Assembly: GCF_000820085.1 (NCBI RefSeq)
Contig: NZ_CDBN01000066.1
Coordinates: forward strand, 1 to 58,077
Source: Aeromonas sanarellii
Lineage (GTDB): Bacteria; Pseudomonadota; Gammaproteobacteria; Enterobacterales; Aeromonadaceae
Direction of reading: 5' to 3'
Length of the DNA stretch: 58,077 nt
Within the stretch, counting starts at the first letter, position 1, and each line of letters opens with the position of its first letter. A program made the position numbers and the translations under genes. Of this stretch, positions 28,331 to 36,121 are shown in pieces. The notes under the pieces are model-generated. The model saw only the letters and a list, made by a program, of their open reading frames with translations. It did no database searches and had not been told where the DNA came from.

Positions 28331-29482
28331 TTACAGACCGGCGGCGTCGCGCAGCAGAGCGGCCTTGTCGGTCTTCTCCCAGGGGAACTCGTCGCGACCG
28401 AAGTGGCCGTAGGCGGCGGTCGCCTGGTAGATGGGGCGCTTCAGATCCAGCATCTCGATCAGGCCATAGGGGCGCAGTTCGAAGAACTCGCGCACCAGCT
28501 TGACCAGCAGCTCCTCGGCCACCTTGCCGGTACCGAAGGTCTCGACGCTGATGGAGGTGGGCTCGGCCACGCCGATGGCGTAGGAGACCTGCACTTCACA
28601 GCGGGCAGCCAGACCCGCGGCGACGATGTTCTTGGCCACGTAGCGGGCGGCGTAGGCGGCGGAACGGTCCACCTTGGACGGGTCCTTGCCGGAGAAGGCG
28701 CCACCACCGTGACGGGCCATGCCGCCGTAGGTGTCGACGATGATCTTGCGACCGGTCAGGCCGCAGTCACCCATGGGGCCGCCGATGACGAAACGGCCGG
28801 TCGGGTTGATGAAGTACTTGGTGTCCTTGGTGATCCACTCGGCCGGCAGCACCGGCTTGATGATCTCCTCGCGCACCGCTTCCACCAGGTCCTTGTGGCT
28901 GATGGAGTCGCAATGCTGGGTGGAGAGGACCACGGCATCGACACCCAGGATCTTGCCTGCGTCGTCGTAGGCGAAGGTCAGCTGGCTCTTGGCATCCGGG
29001 CGCAGCCACGGCAGGGTGCCGTTCTTGCGCACTTCTGCCTGACGCTTCACCAGCAGGTGAGAGTAGGTGATGGGCGCGGGCATCAGCACGTCGGTTTCGT
29101 TGGTGGCGTAACCGAACATCAGGCCCTGGTCACCGGCACCCTGCTCGTACGGGTCGGTACGGTCGACGCCCTGGTTGATGTCCGGGGACTGCTTGCCGAT
29201 GGCGTTCAGCACGGCGCAGGAGTCGGCGTCGAAGCCCATGTCGGAGTGGGTGTAACCGATCTCGCGCACGGTGTCGCGCACGATCTGCTCGATGTCGACC
29301 CAGGCAGAGGTGGTCACTTCACCGGCGACCATCACCATGCCGGTCTTGACCAGGGTTTCACAGGCGACGCGCGCCTTGGTGTCCTGTTCCAGGATGGCGT
29401 CCAGCACCGCATCGGAGATCTGGTCGGCGATTTTATCGGGATGGCCTTCGGAGACCGACTCGGAAGTAAACAGCTTTGCCAT
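28331..29482 (-). CDS. metK: S-adenosylmethionine synthetase
   Basis: MetK makes S-adenosylmethionine from methionine and ATP. The 383-residue product has family length and all signatures: [37 protein letters not shown], the P-loop-like [23 protein letters not shown], and the C-terminal [15 protein letters not shown]. It is transcribed leftward from a promoter overlapped by MetJ-type boxes, diverging from tkt. It ends at a clear terminator before sprT. Confidence 0.97.
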   Translation of the reverse strand: MAKLFTSESVSEGHPDKIADQISDAVLDAILEQDTKARVACETLVKTGMVMVAGEVTTSAWVDIEQIVRDTVREIGYTHSDMGFDADSCAVLNAIGKQSPDINQGVDRTDPYEQGAGDQGLMFGYATNETDVLMPAPITYSHLLVKRQAEVRKNGTLPWLRPDAKSQLTFAYDDAGKILGVDAVVLSTQHCDSISHKDLVEAVREEIIKPVLPAEWITKDTKYFINPTGRFVIGGPMGDCGLTGRKIIVDTYGGMARHGGGAFSGKDPSKVDRSAAYAARYVAKNIVAAGLAARCEVQVSYAIGVAEPTSISVETFGTGKVAEELLVKLVREFFELRPYGLIEMLDLKRPIYQATAAYGHFGRDEFPWEKTDKAALLRDAAGL

Positions 29483-29546
29483 GTTTGGTTCTCAATTCGT
29501 AAGGGTTATCGCCTTGGCCATAACCGGATAATGACAGAATGACTGT

Positions 29547-29570
29547 AGAGGTATCTACATCTGGACGTCT
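29547..29570 (-). promoter_or_regulatory. MetJ operator overlapping the metK promoter
   Basis: Three tandem 8-mers resemble the met box AGACGTCT: 29547-29554 AGAGGTAT (6/8), 29555-29562 CTACATCT (5/8) and 29563-29570 GGACGTCT (7/8). On the reverse strand a -35 TAGACG (29566-29571) and -10 TACAGT (29542-29547) with an 18-bp spacer bracket the boxes, the layout expected for repression by MetJ with S-adenosylmethionine. Confidence 0.65.
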
Positions 29571-29822
29571 ATTTTAGTTAGGTCACCGGGTGATTGCCAG
29601 CACTATTTGGGGTTGGAGTCGACCGGGGCAAGGCTCGGGGTGGATCCACCTCCATGGGGGTAAACGAGGGGGCGGATTGAATCGTTTTCCCGCAGCAGAA
29701 AAGCGATTGTGCTCTCAAAGCCACTTTATTCGCCCAGATAATATTTGCACGCCGCGCCCCCTGCTGGGACAATAACGCGCCTTAATCTTGGCCATCAAAT
29801 GAAGCAATCGCAGGAGATACAG
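29571..29822. other. tkt upstream region
   Basis: About 250 bp between the MetJ-type boxes and tkt without a gene. A T/A-rich stretch GATAATATTTG near 29736-29746 could hold a tkt -10, but no convincing -35 partner was found. Confidence 0.35.
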
Positions 29823-31814
29823 ATGCCTTCTCGTAAAGAGCTTGCCAATGCCATTCGCGCATTGAGTATGGATGCCGTTCAAAAAGCCAACTCCGGTCAC
29901 CCGGGCGCCCCCATGGGAATGGCGGATATCGCTGAAGTGCTGTGGCGCAGCCACCTGAAACACAACCCGAACAACCCCAAGTGGGCCGACCGCGACCGTT
30001 TCATTCTCTCCAACGGCCACGGCTCCATGCTGCTGTACTCCCTGCTGCACCTCTCCGGTTATGACCTCTCCATCGACGATCTGAAAAACTTCCGCCAACT
30101 GCACTCTCGCACCCCGGGTCACCCGGAGTACGGTTATGCACCGGGCGTTGAAACCACCACGGGTCCGCTGGGTCAGGGCATCACCAACGCAGTCGGCATG
30201 GCGATCGCCGAGAAGGCCATGGCCGAGCAGTTCAACCAGCCGGGCTTTGATGTCGTCGACCACTACACCTACGCCTTCATGGGCGACGGCTGCCTGATGG
30301 AAGGTATCTCCCACGAGGCCTGCTCCCTGGCCGGCACCCTGGGTCTGGGCAAGCTGATCGCGTTCTGGGATGACAACGGTATCTCCATCGACGGTCACGT
30401 GGAAGGCTGGTTCACCGACGACACTCCCAAGCGCTTCGAAGCCTACGGCTGGCACGTCATCCCGTCCGTTGACGGTCACAACCCGGAGGCCATCAACGCT
30501 GCCATCGAAGCCGCCAAGGCCGAGACCGGCAAGCCGACCCTGATCTGCTGCCGCACCATCATCGGTTACGGTTCCCCGAACAAATCCGGCTCCCACGACT
30601 GCCACGGCGCACCGCTGGGCAACGACGAGATCGCCGCCGCCCGTGCCTTCCTGAAGTGGGACCACGCGCCGTTCGTGATCCCGTCCGAGATCGCCGCCGA
30701 GTGGAACGGTCAGGAGAAGGGCGCCAAGCTCGAATCCGACTGGGCTGCCAAGTTCGCCGCCTATGAAGCCGCTCACCCGGCCCTGGCTGCCGAATTCAAG
30801 CGCCGCACTGCTGGCGAGCTGCCGGCCAACTGGGCCGCCGAATCCGCCAAGATCATCGAAACCCTGCAGGCCAACCCGGCCAAGATCGCGACCCGCAAGG
30901 CCTCCCAGAATTCCCTGGAAGCCTTCGGCAAGCTGCTGCCGGAATTCATGGGCGGCTCCGCGGATCTCGCGCCGTCCAACCTGACCATGTGGTCTGGCTC
31001 CAAGTCCCTGACCCCCGAGAGCGCCGCAGGCAACTACATCCACTACGGCGTGCGCGAGTTCGGCATGTCCGCCATCATGAACGGCATCGCCCTGCACGGT
31101 GGTTTCATCCCCTACGGCGCCACCTTCCTGATGTTCATGGAGTACGCCCGCAACGCCCTGCGCATGGCCGCCCTGATGAAGCAGCGCGCCATCTTCGTCT
31201 ACACCCACGACTCCATCGGTCTGGGTGAAGATGGCCCGACCCACCAGCCGGTCGAGCAGATCGCCTCCCTGCGTCTGACCCCGAACATGAGCACCTGGCG
31301 TCCCTGTGACCAGGTAGAGTCCGCCATCGCCTGGAAACACGCCATCGAGCGTACCGACGGCCCGACCTCCCTGATCTTCTCCCGTCAGAACCTGGCCCAG
31401 ATGGACCGCACCGCCCAGCAACTGGCCGATGCCGCCAAGGGGGGTTACGTGCTGAAGGATTGCGCCGGTACTCCGGAGCTGATCCTGATCGCCACCGGTT
31501 CCGAAGTGGAGCTGGCCGTGGCTGCCTATGAGCAGCTGACTGCCAAGGGCCGTGCCGTGCGTGTGGTCTCCATCCCCTCTACCGACATGTTCGACGCCCA
31601 GTCCGCCGAGTACAAGGAGTCCGTCCTGCCGGCCGCCGTCACCAAGCGCGTGGCCATCGAAGCGGGCATCGCCGACTACTGGTACAAGTACGTGGGCTTT
31701 GGCGGCAAGATCATCGGCATGCGCACCTTCGGTGAGTCCGCCCCGGCCGAGCTCTTGTTCAAGGAATTCGGCTTTACCGTGGAAAACGTGGTGGCGACCG
31801 CTGAGTCCCTGTAA
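29823..31814 (+). CDS. tkt: Transketolase
   Basis: Transketolase moves two-carbon units between sugar phosphates with thiamine diphosphate, linking the pentose phosphate pathway with glycolysis. The 663-residue product is full length. Visible signatures: [20 protein letters not shown] at the N-terminus, the ThDP motif GDGCLMEG ending near the conserved DDN, and the pyrimidine-domain segments [29 protein letters not shown] and [17 protein letters not shown]. The ATG at 29823 has AGGAG 6 nt upstream. Codon use is strongly biased, as in highly expressed genes. It diverges from metK. Confidence 0.97.
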   Translation: MPSRKELANAIRALSMDAVQKANSGHPGAPMGMADIAEVLWRSHLKHNPNNPKWADRDRFILSNGHGSMLLYSLLHLSGYDLSIDDLKNFRQLHSRTPGHPEYGYAPGVETTTGPLGQGITNAVGMAIAEKAMAEQFNQPGFDVVDHYTYAFMGDGCLMEGISHEACSLAGTLGLGKLIAFWDDNGISIDGHVEGWFTDDTPKRFEAYGWHVIPSVDGHNPEAINAAIEAAKAETGKPTLICCRTIIGYGSPNKSGSHDCHGAPLGNDEIAAARAFLKWDHAPFVIPSEIAAEWNGQEKGAKLESDWAAKFAAYEAAHPALAAEFKRRTAGELPANWAAESAKIIETLQANPAKIATRKASQNSLEAFGKLLPEFMGGSADLAPSNLTMWSGSKSLTPESAAGNYIHYGVREFGMSAIMNGIALHGGFIPYGATFLMFMEYARNALRMAALMKQRAIFVYTHDSIGLGEDGPTHQPVEQIASLRLTPNMSTWRPCDQVESAIAWKHAIERTDGPTSLIFSRQNLAQMDRTAQQLADAAKGGYVLKDCAGTPELILIATGSEVELAVAAYEQLTAKGRAVRVVSIPSTDMFDAQSAEYKESVLPAAVTKRVAIEAGIADYWYKYVGFGGKIIGMRTFGESAPAELLFKEFGFTVENVVATAESL

Positions 31815-31860
31815 TTGCTGAATATTGGGTCAATCTGACCCAATAGCCGGAACGATTAAA

Positions 31861-31892
31861 CGCCCTCCATCGCAAGATGGGGGGCGTTTTTT
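31861..31892 (+). terminator. Terminator of tkt
   Basis: An 11-bp stem CGCCCTCCATC / GATGGGGGGCG with GCAA tetraloop (one G-U pair) followed by TTTTTT, 46 bp past the tkt stop. Confidence 0.88.
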
Positions 31893-32159
31893 ATCAACTG
31901 TATTTATTTTAGCGCGATGGCGGGTCAGCCTTGGAAATAGAATTGATATTCTCGATGTAATATTTTTAGTGATCTCATTTTCTGTGATGATTATATTTTT
32001 GGTGCCATATGATCCCTTTTTGAATATGCTATGCCTCTGGCTGATATTTTCTCCATGGTTAATCTCGTATCGTTCCGGACGGAATGTGGTTGGTAAACGA
32101 TGTTATCGCTCTACAGGGTTGGTAGTGTTTCGTTAAATTATCAATAAAGAAGGCCATAT
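31893..32159 (+). other. Low-GC stretch with an open frame of unknown value
   Basis: Markedly AT-richer than its neighbours. One frame stays open to a stop at 32136 and would encode two hydrophobic segments (ILDVIFLVISFSVMIIFLVP and LNMLCLWLIFSPWLI), but there is no start codon with a ribosome-binding site past the tkt terminator. It may be a truncated membrane-protein gene related to the low-GC gene just downstream. Confidence 0.35.
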
Positions 32160-32591
32160 ATGGCGCTTGATAAGGATGGGGTGTGGGTAATGGCGTGTTC
32201 TATTGTGATTGATAAGACAGAGGGGAAACTGAAGATAAATGCTGATTCTTATGACTTGAGCAGGATCTCTGATGTGCAAGTAAAAAGACTGACATGGAGG
32301 GATAAACTGATAAACATGTTATTACTTGGGCTGATCACATCAAGCATTCTTTTCTATTTCATTCCGCCTGAAGCTCAGGGTAAGGGAATGACGTTATTTC
32401 TCCCCGCAGTCGCGTTTCTGTCCGGCATGGTGATGGCCCTGATCACCAGTGCAAAGTACGTTCTCAGGCTGGAATTTGAACACACCGATGAAACTGGCGT
32501 GCAGTGGATCACTGTTGCCAAGGGCAGAACTGCACAGGAGTATGAGGTTTTTAAATTGAAAGAGGCGGAGCTGAAGTCGTTCCTTGGATAA
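32160..32591 (+). CDS. Small membrane protein of unknown function
   Basis: A 143-residue protein I do not recognise as a named family. Layout: a polar N-terminal part likely forming beta strands (residues 12-45), a hairpin of two transmembrane helices (about 50-68 and 78-97), and a C-terminal beta-rich part with a final Lys/Glu helix (KLKEAELKSFL). This split-PH-like layout resembles DUF6232-type proteins, but that is only a shape comparison. The ATG at 32160 has GAAGG 6 nt upstream; ATG 32190 is an alternative. GC content is well below the flanking genes, suggesting acquisition by transfer. A terminator follows. Confidence 0.6.
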   Translation: MALDKDGVWVMACSIVIDKTEGKLKINADSYDLSRISDVQVKRLTWRDKLINMLLLGLITSSILFYFIPPEAQGKGMTLFLPAVAFLSGMVMALITSAKYVLRLEFEHTDETGVQWITVAKGRTAQEYEVFKLKEAELKSFLG

Positions 32592-32635
32592 GGAATACCC
32601 TTCTTCAACTTCAGGGGCAAGGTTGTTGCCCGATG

Positions 32636-32664
32636 AAAGAGACCGGCCATCAGCCGGTCTCTTT
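32636..32664. terminator. Bidirectional terminator
   Basis: Symmetric stem AAAGAGACCGGC / GCCGGTCTCTTT with loop CATCA, between the small membrane protein gene and the convergent triple-RidA gene. Confidence 0.85.
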
Positions 32665-32680
32665 GTTATTTACTGCAACC

Positions 32681-33946
32681 TTACACCTGCGGCGGGGTGC
32701 TTTCCGCATTGGACATCACCGCATCCATCTGCACCAGGGCGCCGGCGGGCAGTTCGCTTACACCGATCACGGTGCGGGCGGGGTGGTAGCCCGGGAAGTA
32801 CTGGGTATAGATGGCGTTGACCGCCTCCAGATCCTCGATGTTCTTCAGCTGGATATTGACCTTGACGATATCGTCCATCACGTGGCCGATGCTCTCCACA
32901 ATAGTCTTGATATGGCCGAGGCACTGGGCGGTCTGCTCACGGACGCAGCCGGTCAGCACCTTGCCGGTGGCCATGTCGATCGGCAGCTGGCCGGCGATAT
33001 GGTTGTAGTGGGAGAAGGCCACGGTCTGGGTGTGCAAGGGGCTGCGCGGCGCCTTGTCGGTATTGCGGGCGCGGATCACCAGGTTGTGGCGGTCTTCCAC
33101 CAGTTGGGGCGGGGTGCCGTCACCGTGGGAGATGACCGCATCCATCTGCACCCGGGCACCCAGCGGCAGGGCCGCTGCACTGATCACCGAGCGGGCCGGC
33201 AGGTAGGCGGCGGCGCGGGCGATGGCCGAATCCGGGAAGAAGGTGGTGTAGACCTCGTTGACGGCCTCCAGATCCGCCAGGTTGGTCAGATAGACAGTCA
33301 CCTTGACGATATCGTCGAAGGGCACGTCTATCCCCTCCAGCACGGTCTTGATATTTCGCAGGCACTGGGCGGCCTGTTCGCGGATGCCGCCGTCAATCAG
33401 GGCGCCGGAGGCCGGATCGAGCGGCAGCTGGGCACCGATATTGTTGTAGTGGGAGAAGGCGACGCTCTGGCAGGAGAGCGGGTCTTGCGGGGCGCGATCG
33501 CTGTTTCGGGCGAGCTTGATCAGGGGGCAGGGGGCCTGCGGGAAGGTGCCTTCCCCGTTGGAGAGCAGGGCATCCATCTGAACGGCGGCGCCGAGCGGCA
33601 GGGCCGCCACGGCGAGCACGGTGCGGGTCGGCAGAGAGTGGGGGAAGAACTCGCGATAGACGGTATCGACCGTCTCCAGATCTCCCATGTCTTTGAGGAA
33701 GAGAGTGACTTTCACCATGTCCTCCATGCCGTGGCCGATGCTCTGGACTATGGCCTGAATATTGGTGAGGCACTGTCTGGCCTGCGCCTGGATATCCCCC
33801 TCGATCAGCTTGCCCGTCCTGGGATCGACGGGGAGCTGGGCGGCAATATTGTTGTAGTGGGAGAAGGCCACGCTCTGGGTATAGGGGCCCAGATCCTGAG
33901 GCGCATTGGGGGTATTTCTGGCGGATTTGATGATGGTACCACTCAT
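32681..33946 (-). CDS. Triple-domain RidA (YjgF/YER057c/UK114) protein
   Basis: A 421-residue protein made of three consecutive RidA-like domains at about residues 1-135, 140-280 and 285-421. RidA proteins normally have about 130 residues and form trimers with active sites between subunits; they hydrolyse reactive enamine/imine intermediates from PLP enzymes. Each domain repeats SVAFSHYNxI, the xAQLPxD / GQLPID segment, REQxAQCLxNIK, and the R-x-V ... LPxGAxVQMDA ending. The catalytic-type Arg is kept in all three (108, 252, 391). The GPY motif with the substrate-side Tyr occurs only in domain 1 (LGPYTQ); domains 2 and 3 have DPLSCQ and SPLHTQ. ATG 33946 has AAGGAG 7 nt upstream. It stands alone, so the metabolic partner is unknown. 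Confidence 0.92.
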   Translation of the reverse strand: MSGTIIKSARNTPNAPQDLGPYTQSVAFSHYNNIAAQLPVDPRTGKLIEGDIQAQARQCLTNIQAIVQSIGHGMEDMVKVTLFLKDMGDLETVDTVYREFFPHSLPTRTVLAVAALPLGAAVQMDALLSNGEGTFPQAPCPLIKLARNSDRAPQDPLSCQSVAFSHYNNIGAQLPLDPASGALIDGGIREQAAQCLRNIKTVLEGIDVPFDDIVKVTVYLTNLADLEAVNEVYTTFFPDSAIARAAAYLPARSVISAAALPLGARVQMDAVISHGDGTPPQLVEDRHNLVIRARNTDKAPRSPLHTQTVAFSHYNHIAGQLPIDMATGKVLTGCVREQTAQCLGHIKTIVESIGHVMDDIVKVNIQLKNIEDLEAVNAIYTQYFPGYHPARTVIGVSELPAGALVQMDAVMSNAESTPPQV

Positions 33947-34762
33947 GGCGATACTCCTTTTTCAAGCATTATTGGTGTAGGTACGGGTCACCCTCCCTCA
34001 TCCTCCGATAGCCGTCCCGGCTCAGGAACGAGCGGGCACTCCTCTTTATTTCGGCAATGGCCAGCCATGCCCGGCAAATAATGACGGGTGGCAGACGTTG
34101 CCTCGAATAATGAGTCGTAGTCGCCTGCACAGGCGAACGGATAACAGAGATATGGATTGGGTTGGTTATTTCAGACAGGGGGATTCTATGGGTGGCAACC
34201 AGGGGATGCAAACCGGGATCGCATTTCTATGAGGTGGCTCAATGCTCTGAAAAATAGCGAAAATGCGGTTCAATTCACGATATATGGCGGCTGGTCTGGG
34301 GTGATAACGCGTTTTATCAGGGGAATGGCCGTCGCATGCGGGTTTGTGTCGAGGCGCCCTTGAACAATGGTGTGAATAAAGGGTTAAACATCGGCGATAT
34401 TCTGCTGTTCATGCATCCAGATATGAATGGCTATGCATTTTATGCCAATGGGTGGGGCTGTCGGCAATATCAAAAATATGCTAGCCAGTGCCCGCTTTCG
34501 GTCCTTGAAACCGCAGCTGGAAATATGATTCACCCGGGCTGCATGGTGACAATGTCGTCGACAAAAGCGAGCCGCCGCCATCAGTCAATCCGGGCTGAAA
34601 ATGGCATCCAGATTTATGCAATGAAATTGCAGCGGAAAAAAGAAGGAGGATGCGCAGGGTCGATAAGGTCTGCCGGCAGAGCCGGACAAGGGTGAGGCAG
34701 GACAATGACAGAGAGGGCGGCATGTGCCGCCCTCTCCATCTTGGCGTGAGCGGGTTGCCCGC
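33947..34762. other. About 800 bp without a convincing gene
   Basis: Between the triple-RidA gene and anmK. The part from about 34200 to 34600 is AT-richer than its surroundings. A plus-strand frame open around 34260-34695 includes readable protein-like sequence (LNIGDILLFMHPDMNGYAFYANG) but has no ribosome-binding site, no recognised family and a poor C-terminal half. It may be the decayed remains of an accessory gene. Confidence 0.4.
34711..34736 (-). terminator. Hairpin after anmK
   Basis: Perfect 12-bp stem GAGAGGGCGGCA / TGCCGCCCTCTC about 26 bp past the anmK stop. The reverse-strand tail (TGTCATTGTC) is not a real U-tract, so termination may be weak or factor-assisted. Confidence 0.5.
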
Positions 34763-35884
34763 TCAGGCGGGGTAGAGGGCGCCCAGCACCGCGGGTCGGC
34801 TGGCGCCGGTCACCGCGGGCAGGTTGCCCGGCTTGCGCTGGATAAAGCGCATCGCCAGCCAGGCAAAGGCGGCCCCTTCCACCCAGTCGGGGGCAATCCC
34901 CAGCTCGGCGGTGCTGACCAGGCGCCACCGGGGCAGCAGGGCGGCGAGCTCCGCCAGCAGGGGGGCGTTGTGGGCGCCGCCGCCGCAGATAAAGAGCGCT
35001 CCCGTCGCATCGGGCTCAAGCACGGGCAGTTGGCGGGCGATGCTGTGGCAGGTCAGCGCCTGCAGGGTACGCTGCACGTCCACCGGGGCATAAGTGCCCC
35101 CTGCCAGCTCGCCATCGAGCCAGTCGAGGGTGAACATCTCCCGCCCCGTGCTCTTGGGGTGGGGGGCGGCAAAGTAGGGGTGGGCCAGCATGCGGTCAAG
35201 CAGGTCGGGAACAAGCCGGCCACCAGCCGCCCAGCGGCCACCCGCGTCGTAGTCGCCCCCCATGGGGTGGTGACGGCGATACCAGCCATCGAGCAGGGTA
35301 TTGGCGGGGCCGGTATCGAAGCCATAGACCCCTGAACCGGAGCCCCCGTCGGCGTGGCCAGGCAGCACAGAGATATTGGCGATGCCGCCGAGGTTCAGCA
35401 CCACCCGCAGGGCGCCCGGCTTGGCAAAAATGGCTTGATGGAAGGCGGGGACCAGGGGAGCCCCCTGGCCGCCGAGGGCCATGTCCAGGGTGCGAAAATC
35501 GGCGATGACGTCGATGCCGGTCAGGGCCGCCAGCAGGGCCGCATTGCCGATCTGCAGGGTGAAGCCGAGTTGCGGGCGGTGGCGTATGGTCTGGCCGTGA
35601 GAGCCGATGGCGCTAATGTCGGCCGGTTTCAGCCCGGCCTTGGCGAGCAGGGCCTGGGTCGCGGCGGCGAATTCCCGCGCCACCAGGTTGTCGGCGACCC
35701 CCATGCGATCGATCTCGTTGTCGCCCGGGGTGCAGAGGGCGTGCAGCTCGCGGGCGGTCTCCGCTGGCCAGGGGTGGCACAGCGCCGCCTCTACCCGAAG
35801 TGCTTCCCCATCCATCGTCACCAGCACGGCGTCTATGCCATCCAGGCTGGTTCCCGACATCAATCCGATATAGCGCTCACTCAT
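34763..35884 (-). CDS. anmK: Anhydro-N-acetylmuramic acid kinase
   Basis: AnmK opens and phosphorylates 1,6-anhydro-MurNAc to MurNAc-6-phosphate during peptidoglycan recycling. The 373-residue product is full length with the N-terminal ATPase-fold motif RYIGLMSGTSLDGIDAVL, GSHGQTIRHRP, VIADFRTLDMALGGQGAPLVP, LNLGGIANISVL, FDTGPANTLLD and FICGGGAHN. The ATG at 35884 has only a weak site (GGGGA) upstream because the original start region has been copied in tandem behind it; the good AAGGAG site now lies before the outermost copy at 36068. Translation may therefore depend on coupling through two leader ORFs. The mepM-anmK pair beside tyrS is the usual order in Vibrio relatives. Confidence 0.95.
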   Translation of the reverse strand: MSERYIGLMSGTSLDGIDAVLVTMDGEALRVEAALCHPWPAETARELHALCTPGDNEIDRMGVADNLVAREFAAATQALLAKAGLKPADISAIGSHGQTIRHRPQLGFTLQIGNAALLAALTGIDVIADFRTLDMALGGQGAPLVPAFHQAIFAKPGALRVVLNLGGIANISVLPGHADGGSGSGVYGFDTGPANTLLDGWYRRHHPMGGDYDAGGRWAAGGRLVPDLLDRMLAHPYFAAPHPKSTGREMFTLDWLDGELAGGTYAPVDVQRTLQALTCHSIARQLPVLEPDATGALFICGGGAHNAPLLAELAALLPRWRLVSTAELGIAPDWVEGAAFAWLAMRFIQRKPGNLPAVTGASRPAVLGALYPA

Positions 35885-35976
35885 GGTTTATCCCCGTATG
35901 CAAGGAGAAAGGAGCCTGCCTCGATGCCATGCCCGGTTACGGTTCCCGACATCCATCCGAAATAGCGCTCACTCAT
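35881..35976 (-). CDS. Second leader ORF upstream of anmK (31 codons)
   Basis: Begins with the anmK-like codons MSERYFGWMSGT and continues VTGHGIEAGSFLLAYGDKP to a TGA that overlaps the anmK ATG as ATGA. It is a product of the 92-bp tandem repeat. Its start overlaps the stop of the first leader ORF in the same way. Whether the peptide matters or only translation through it is unknown. Confidence 0.35.
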   Translation of the reverse strand: MSERYFGWMSGTVTGHGIEAGSFLLAYGDKP

Positions 35977-36068
35977 GGTCTATCCCCGTATGCAAGGAGA
36001 AAGGAGCCTGCCTCGATGCCATGCCCGATTGCGGTTCCCGACATCCATCCGAAATAGCGCTCACTCAT
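35973..36068 (-). CDS. First leader ORF upstream of anmK (31 codons)
   Basis: Starts at ATG 36068 with a strong site AAGGAG 5 nt upstream, the best ribosome-binding site in the anmK region. It encodes MSERYFGWMSGT then AIGHGIEAGSFLLAYGDRP and stops at a TGA overlapping the next ATG by ATGA. This was probably the original anmK start before the duplication. Confidence 0.4.
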   Translation of the reverse strand: MSERYFGWMSGTAIGHGIEAGSFLLAYGDRP

Positions 36069-36121
36069 GGTTTCTCCTTGTGCTCTCTCCATGACGGCCA
36101 ATTGCCGCAGTCGGGCCGGTC

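Larger units (their letters stand above)
35849..36070 (-). repeat. 92-bp tandem repeat, 2.4 copies, containing the anmK start
   Basis: Units begin at 35849, 35941 and 36033, spaced exactly 92 bp apart (the third is partial). Units 1 and 2 differ at only a few bases. Each contains the reverse complement of the anmK start (ATGAGTGAGCGCTAT to GGAACC), followed in the outer copies by sequence not found in anmK. Confidence 0.95.

Noticed and set aside
34336..34695. 119-codon plus-strand ORF as a real gene
   Set aside because: No ribosome-binding site, no recognised domain, and the C-terminal third is Lys/Arg/Gly-rich noise; kept only as possible remains of a gene.
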